This document shows, in pieces, positions 5,998-8,729 of a DNA stretch of 8,729 bases. Position numbers and translations under genes: made by a program. The DNA is from JBBRSC01 sp038245795 (lineage in GTDB: Bacteria; Actinomycetota; Acidimicrobiia; Acidimicrobiales; Microtrichaceae), in contig JBBRSC010000140.1 in NCBI GenBank assembly GCA_038245795.1, forward strand, positions 1 through 8,729, written 5' to 3'. The notes beneath the pieces were generated by a model. That model worked only from the letters and a program-made list of their open reading frames with translations. It made no database searches and had not been told where the DNA came from. The first letter of the stretch is position 1, and every line of letters starts with the position of its first letter.

Positions 5998-6561
5998 GTG
6001 ACGGCTACTAGTCAGAAAGTGACTATCGGGGTCGACGGTATCACGTTGGCAGAGGGCACCTGCCTGGGTCTCATCGCCAGCGGTCACCGTCACGGTTGGG
6101 CACTGGTCCGCGACCTCTCACCGAGCGGCGATCTCGGACGAGTCTGGTCGCTCTCCCGGGCGCTCACGTACCGGGCCATCGATCGTCTCATCGCTCTCGA
6201 TCTCGTCAGTCGCTCGGGAAATGAGCCAGGAGCGGGACCCGAGCGAACCTTGCTGGCAACCACCCCTGCTGGCCGGCGCGTCGTGAAGAAGTGGGTTCGC
6301 ACTCCTGTCCGACATCTGCGCGACGTGCGAACGGAGTTCCTGGTGAAGCTGACGCTGGCCGAGCGACTCGGGGTCGACCGTCGGGAGATGATCGATGCCC
6401 AACTCGAGGCGCTCACTCCGATCATCGAGGCGGTTTCGACGACCGACACCGACACCGACACCGGCACCGACCCGTCGAACGATGCCCTCCACCTCTGGCG
6501 TCTCGAGTCATCGCGAGCTGTTCAGCGCTTCCTCGAACGGGCCCGCTCCGACCTGCACTGA
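5998..6561 (+). CDS. PadR-family transcriptional regulator (candidate mod repressor)
   Basis: A 187-residue protein with a PadR-type winged-helix domain: TLAEGTCLGLIASGHRHGW (16-34), then WSLSRALTYRAIDRLIALDLV (50-70) as the recognition-helix region, TLLATTPAGRRVVKKWV (84-100) as wing and linker, and VRHLRDVRTEFLVKL (104-118), the typical start of the C-terminal helical part. The last helix (about 162-185) would complete a dimerisation region. Between them is a threonine/aspartate repeat (149-158). Effector-binding residues are not evident and there is no TOBE/MOP domain, unlike ModE. GTG 5998 has GAGG 7 nt upstream and is preferred; an in-frame GTG at 6019 is the alternative and would leave most of the palindrome at 6008-6027 outside the gene. 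Position next to modA, plus the same palindrome before modB, suggests it controls the mod genes and itself. Family assignment is firm, the molybdate role is inferred. Confidence 0.85.
   Translation: MTATSQKVTIGVDGITLAEGTCLGLIASGHRHGWALVRDLSPSGDLGRVWSLSRALTYRAIDRLIALDLVSRSGNEPGAGPERTLLATTPAGRRVVKKWVRTPVRHLRDVRTEFLVKLTLAERLGVDRREMIDAQLEALTPIIEAVSTTDTDTDTGTDPSNDALHLWRLESSRAVQRFLERARSDLH
6005..6010 (-). promoter_or_regulatory. modA: Possible -10 region of modA
   Basis: On the minus strand TAGTAG (6010 to 6005) occupies the same place relative to the operator as the modB -10 box. It lacks the final T of TANNNT; the adjacent TAGCCG (6007-6002) is an alternative. Transcription would begin near 5999-5996 and give a leader of about 10-13 nt just long enough to hold the Shine-Dalgarno GGGAGA. 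Confidence 0.35.
6008..6027 (-). promoter_or_regulatory. Operator 2 of the mod locus (TAGTCA-N5-TGACTA)
   Basis: The core TAGTCAGAAAGTGACTA (6009-6025) is a perfect 6-bp inverted repeat with a 5-bp spacer. Read on the minus strand, toward modA, the 20-bp element differs from operator 1 only at two spacer bases. It lies immediately upstream of the presumed modA -10 region and inside or across the 5' end of the PadR-family gene, depending on that gene's start. One bound dimer could therefore block modA transcription and obstruct its own gene. Confidence 0.8.
6441..6471 (+). repeat. In-frame GACACC hexanucleotide repeat
   Basis: Three perfect tandem GACACC units (6445-6462) are followed by one variant (GGCACC, 6463-6468), with partial units on both sides. 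They encode alternating Thr-Asp in the PadR-family protein linker (about residues 149-158). Because the unit is six bases, copy-number change would keep the reading frame and only alter linker length. Confidence 0.7.
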
Positions 6562-6568
6562 ACGGTAA

Positions 6569-6593
6569 CTCCGTCGATCCCGGAGCGCATGCG
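6569..6593 (+). terminator. Weak hairpin between padR-like and NimA-like genes
   Basis: CTCCG (6569-6573) and CGGAG (6581-6585) pair across 7 nt and are followed by the self-complementary CGCATGCG (6586-6593). It lies just after the regulator stop codon and could end that transcript, but arms are short and there is no T-tract. Confidence 0.25.
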
Positions 6594-6596
6594 CGA

Positions 6597-6602
6597 CAAA
6601 CT
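6597..6602 (+). promoter_or_regulatory. Possible leaderless -10 box of NimA-like gene
   Basis: CAAACT ends exactly 6 nt before the ATG at 6609, the spacing seen at the clearer leaderless promoters of this window, but its first base is C instead of T. No Shine-Dalgarno sequence is present before this ATG. Confidence 0.3.
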
Positions 6603-6608
6603 GCTCCC

Positions 6609-7262
6609 ATGTCCTCCGAACACGAGCCGGCCACTGATCGAGTCCAGCTGCGACGCGGCGTCCACCGGGGCAGCCACGATCCCGCCGTCATCCGTGAGAT
6701 CCTGGCGGCCGGCCTGGCAGCACACGTCGGGGTGAGCACCGAGGACGGACCCCTGGTGTTGCCCATGGCTTACGGCATCACTGAGGACACCATCTATGTC
6801 CACGGCGCCGCCGCCAACGCGCTGCTCCGATCTGCTCGCAGCCAAGAGGTCTGCATCACCGTGACCCTGCTCGACGCGCTCGTGTTCGCCCGGACCCCAT
6901 TCCACAACTCCATGAACTACCGCTGCGTCGTCGTTCGTGGGAGCGCGCGGGTCGTCGACGAACCCGACGAGCGAGTCATGGCGCTCCGCCTGATCAGCGA
7001 CCACGTTGTCGACAACTGGTCGGCTGGGCGGCCACCCTCCGACATCGACATCCGCAAGACGCTCATCATTGCCGTGCCGCTCACCGAAGCATCCGCCAAG
7101 ATCCGCAACGGTGGACCCGTCGACGAACCGGATGACCTCGAAGGCGAGCACTGGGGCGGGTACGTCCCGTTGATCACGAGCTGGGGTACCCCAATCGATT
7201 CCGGCGACCTCCGTCCCGGAATCGCACCACCCCTGACCATCACGGCTGCCTTCGGCGGGTGA
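6609..7262 (+). CDS. Pyridoxamine 5'-phosphate oxidase-like (NimA-like) FMN-binding protein
   Basis: A 217-residue cytoplasmic protein with the split-barrel flavin-binding fold of the pyridoxamine-phosphate-oxidase-like superfamily. Recognisable blocks are RRGVHRGSHDPAVIREIL (15-32), PLVLPMAYG (48-56), IYVHGAAANALL (62-73), CITVTLLDALVFARTPFHNSMNYRCVV (82-108) and SAKIRNGGPVDEPDD (162-176). These match the NimA-related branch, often annotated simply as pyridoxamine 5'-phosphate oxidase family protein. Members bind FMN and reduce diverse substrates; the natural substrate here is unknown, and a true role in vitamin B6 metabolism is unlikely. ATG 6609 is chosen because it directly precedes the conserved N-terminal block; the open frame continues upstream into the regulator gene, but that part has no family features. 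It is 47 bp downstream of the PadR-family gene and convergent with the rlmG-like gene, 30 bp away. Confidence 0.85.
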   Translation: MSSEHEPATDRVQLRRGVHRGSHDPAVIREILAAGLAAHVGVSTEDGPLVLPMAYGITEDTIYVHGAAANALLRSARSQEVCITVTLLDALVFARTPFHNSMNYRCVVVRGSARVVDEPDERVMALRLISDHVVDNWSAGRPPSDIDIRKTLIIAVPLTEASAKIRNGGPVDEPDDLEGEHWGGYVPLITSWGTPIDSGDLRPGIAPPLTITAAFGG

Positions 7263-7292
7263 GGGGACTTCGCCGGCGACCGACCGCCACCG

Positions 7293-8477
7293 TCAGATCG
7301 CGACAGCGCGGCACACCACGAACTTCGGATCTCCCGACACCACCTCACACGTCGCAAACCGTTTGGCCAAACGAGCGTGATAGCCGAGGTGACGATGGCC
7401 GACCACCCAGAGCTCCCCGCCGGAGCGAAGCACTCGCACCGCATCCCGGAACATCTGGATCGCCATGTCGTCACCCATGTGGTTGCCGACATGGAAGGGC
7501 GGATTGCACACCACGACATCGATCGAACCCGGGAGTGGCAGGGCCGGGAATTCCGCTCCGGAACCAGCGCTGGCTCGAAGGCCATCAGCCCAGAGGAACG
7601 TTGCCGTCCGATCGGGGCCATTGTTGACCGCCCACGTTGACCGAGCGGCCAGAAGCGCCGAGTACGACTCGTCCACGAACGTCACCTCGGCATCAGGGCA
7701 CAGCTGGCCCGCCATCATGCCCAGCACTCCGGTGCCGCAAGCGAGGTCCACTATCGAGTGCACTCCCCGATCCAGCCGCAGATGATCCAACAGCACCCGA
7801 GTTCCACGGTCGAGCTGTTCCGATCCGAACACTCCCGGTCCGCCCACAATCAGTTGGCCACTCGACAGGTGGAACGACACCCCGGAAACCTCCCTCGACA
7901 ACATCGCGGACCCCGCGGCTGAGCGATCGCGGTCCACAACACTGCGGATCAGACGCGCTTTCTTCCGTGCCCGCGACGTCGTGGTGGGTCCGATCAGCCG
8001 CTCGAAAATCTCGATCGTCGAGTTGTGGATGTGCTTTGTCATTCCGGCCCCGATCACGACCGTGTCCGGGTGCACGCGAGCGGCCAGGACCGCGAGTTGA
8101 TACTCGAGCGTCGCCAGATCCTTCGGCACCTTGACGATCAGGAGATCGATGCGGTCCGGGAGCTGGGCCGCATCCGCCACCAAACGGTCGGCATCGCCTT
8201 CTGCGGCTCGGTACTGATTGGCGCGGGCCGCCGCATGCGCGAGGTACGAATCGCTCCACGACCAGAGGCTCGAACCACGGACCGCCCCCAGCGCGACGGT
8301 CAACGCTCCATACCCGTCGTTCACGACGACCGTGTGGTTGCCCGTTGTCACGTCGAGCTCGGCCACTTCCGACAGCGCGTACTCGTCCGCTCCGTCCCAG
8401 GCCCGCAACGACGAGTTTGCTGCGGTATCTGGACGACGGAGATCGAAGGCGCCCTGGGGCACCACCATGATCGACAT
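7293..8477 (-). CDS. rlmG: RlmG-like 23S rRNA guanine-N2 methyltransferase
   Basis: A 394-residue two-domain class I methyltransferase. The N-terminal half (1-175) is the degenerate methyltransferase-like domain of the RlmG/RsmC type, with RAWDGADEYAL (25-35), IVKVPKDLATLEYQL (114-128) and HNSTIEIFERLIGPTTTSRARKKARLI (151-177), which closely follow E. coli RlmG. The C-terminal half carries the SAM-binding motif VDLACGTGVLG (243-253), acidic loop FVDES (267-271) and catalytic VVCNPPFHVGNHMGDD (322-337), then GGELWVVGHRHLGYHARL (353-370). RlmG makes m2G1835 in E. coli 23S rRNA; RsmC (m2G1207 in 16S) is the paralogous alternative, but the N-terminal domain favours RlmG. ATG 8477 is chosen because TACGGT lies exactly 6 nt upstream; ATG 8468 is possible. 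Extension to 8606 adds unconserved residues and would run through the divergent promoter. Confidence 0.88.
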   Translation of the reverse strand: MSIMVVPQGAFDLRRPDTAANSSLRAWDGADEYALSEVAELDVTTGNHTVVVNDGYGALTVALGAVRGSSLWSWSDSYLAHAAARANQYRAAEGDADRLVADAAQLPDRIDLLIVKVPKDLATLEYQLAVLAARVHPDTVVIGAGMTKHIHNSTIEIFERLIGPTTTSRARKKARLIRSVVDRDRSAAGSAMLSREVSGVSFHLSSGQLIVGGPGVFGSEQLDRGTRVLLDHLRLDRGVHSIVDLACGTGVLGMMAGQLCPDAEVTFVDESYSALLAARSTWAVNNGPDRTATFLWADGLRASAGSGAEFPALPLPGSIDVVVCNPPFHVGNHMGDDMAIQMFRDAVRVLRSGGELWVVGHRHLGYHARLAKRFATCEVVSGDPKFVVCRAVAI

Positions 8478-8483
8478 CAACGA

Positions 8484-8489
8484 ACCGTA
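8484..8489 (-). promoter_or_regulatory. rlmG: -10 box of rlmG-like gene (leaderless)
   Basis: TACGGT (minus strand, 8489 to 8484) fits TANNNT and ends 6 nt before the ATG at 8477, putting +1 on the start codon. No Shine-Dalgarno sequence is visible. Confidence 0.55.
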
Positions 8490-8518
8490 CCGACGACAAC
8501 CCTCGTGACGCGAGTTCG

Positions 8519-8524
8519 TATGAT
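8519..8524 (+). promoter_or_regulatory. -10 box of LLM oxidoreductase gene
   Basis: TATGAT is one base from the consensus TATAAT. It would start a transcript near 8531 with a leader of about 50 nt, unlike the leaderless promoters elsewhere in the window. No clear -35 is seen. A short hairpin CCAGT-CAC-ACTGG (8542-8554) lies in the leader. Confidence 0.5.
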
Positions 8525-8567
8525 CAGCGCCAGTCGTCCGCCCAGTCACACTGGAATCCCCACTCTC

Positions 8568-8573
8568 GAGGAG
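8568..8573 (+). promoter_or_regulatory. Ribosome binding site of LLM oxidoreductase gene
   Basis: GAGGAG lies 10 nt before the ATG at 8584. It is the clearest plus-strand Shine-Dalgarno sequence in the window and fixes this start. Confidence 0.6.
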
Positions 8574-8583
8574 CACCCCCCGC

Positions 8584-8729
8584 ATGTCATTTCCCCGCGT
8601 CAACATCGGCCGCTACGGCATCTGGTACGGAATGGTGGACGCTTTGGCCTCACCCGATGCTCGGGCCGCAGCCCAGCTGGTCGAGGACCTCGGATTCGGG
8701 GCCCTCTGGATCGCCGAGGCAGTCGGGCG
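8584..8729 (+). CDS. LLM-class (probably F420-dependent) oxidoreductase, 5' part
   Basis: Only the first 48 codons and part of the next are present; the gene runs off the window. The N-terminus has the pattern of luciferase-like (TIM-barrel) flavin/F420 oxidoreductases: NIGRYGIWYG (7-16) as the first strand, then a helix AAAQLVEDLGFGALWIAEAVG (28-48), where the ELG(Y/F)GALWI-EA motif is common in actinobacterial TIGR-type LLM proteins. In actinobacteria these mostly use coenzyme F420, but cofactor and substrate cannot be read from this fragment. The start is supported by GAGGAG at 8568-8573 and a -10 box at 8519-8524. It is divergent from the rlmG-like gene. Confidence 0.8.
   Translation, partial: MSFPRVNIGRYGIWYGMVDALASPDARAAAQLVEDLGFGALWIAEAVG

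Noticed and set aside
5208..6011. Long plus-strand open frames opposite modA
   Set aside because: They are shadows of modA caused by GC-rich codon use; no family features or ribosome site support them, while modA has clear signal peptide and ligand motifs.
7271..7278. CGCCGGCG palindrome between convergent NimA-like and rlmG-like genes as a bidirectional terminator
   Set aside because: It is only 8 bp with no loop or T-tracts; such GC palindromes are common in this composition.
8478..8606. Upstream extension of the rlmG-like gene to an ATG at 8606
   Set aside because: It would cross the TACGGT promoter box and the TATGAT promoter and the ribosome site of the divergent LLM gene, and the added residues show no family similarity.

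Overview
The window looks like a chromosomal segment from a high-GC actinobacterium, plausibly of the Acidimicrobiia/Ilumatobacter type. This rests on GC-rich codon use, frequent GTG starts, TANNNT -10 boxes placed exactly for leaderless mRNAs, and a luciferase-like oxidoreductase of a kind that is usually F420-dependent in this phylum. No phage genes, insertion sequences, tRNA, rRNA or CRISPR arrays are visible.

Layout. (a) 95-1621, minus strand: a polytopic membrane protein of unknown function with a soluble C-terminal domain. (b) 1663-2688, plus: a pirin-family cupin, divergent from the membrane gene across only 41 bp that carries two back-to-back leaderless promoters. (c) 2714-3277, plus: a small two-TM protein resembling the bacterial PH-domain family. 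(d) 3337-6561: a molybdate uptake locus, in which modB and modC (plus, overlapping by 4 bp) run tail-to-tail into modA (minus, 5 bp between stop codons), and modA is divergent from a PadR-family regulator (plus). (e) 6609-7262, plus: a pyridoxamine-phosphate-oxidase-like/NimA-like FMN-binding protein. (f) 7293-8477, minus: an RlmG-like rRNA guanine-N2 methyltransferase. (g) 8584 to the window end, plus: the start of an LLM-class oxidoreductase.

How the genes work together. ModA (lipoprotein binding protein), ModB (permease) and ModC (ATPase with a C-terminal TOBE/MOP domain) form one molybdate/tungstate importer, although modA is not in the modBC operon. The main find is a near-identical palindrome, TAGTCA-N5-TGACTA, at both mod promoters (3310-3326 before modB, 6009-6025 before modA). 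In the same orientation 18 of 20 bases match, and each copy sits immediately upstream of or overlapping the presumed -10 region. The modA copy also overlaps the start of the PadR-family gene. The simplest reading is a small regulon in which this PadR-like protein represses modA, modBC and itself, doing the job ModE does elsewhere. The regulator-to-site link is inferred.

A second pattern is translation-start architecture. The pirin, modB and rlmG genes each have a TANNNT box ending exactly 6 nt before the start codon. The membrane gene has one 7 nt before. The PH-domain and NimA-like genes have CANNNT at the 6-nt distance.
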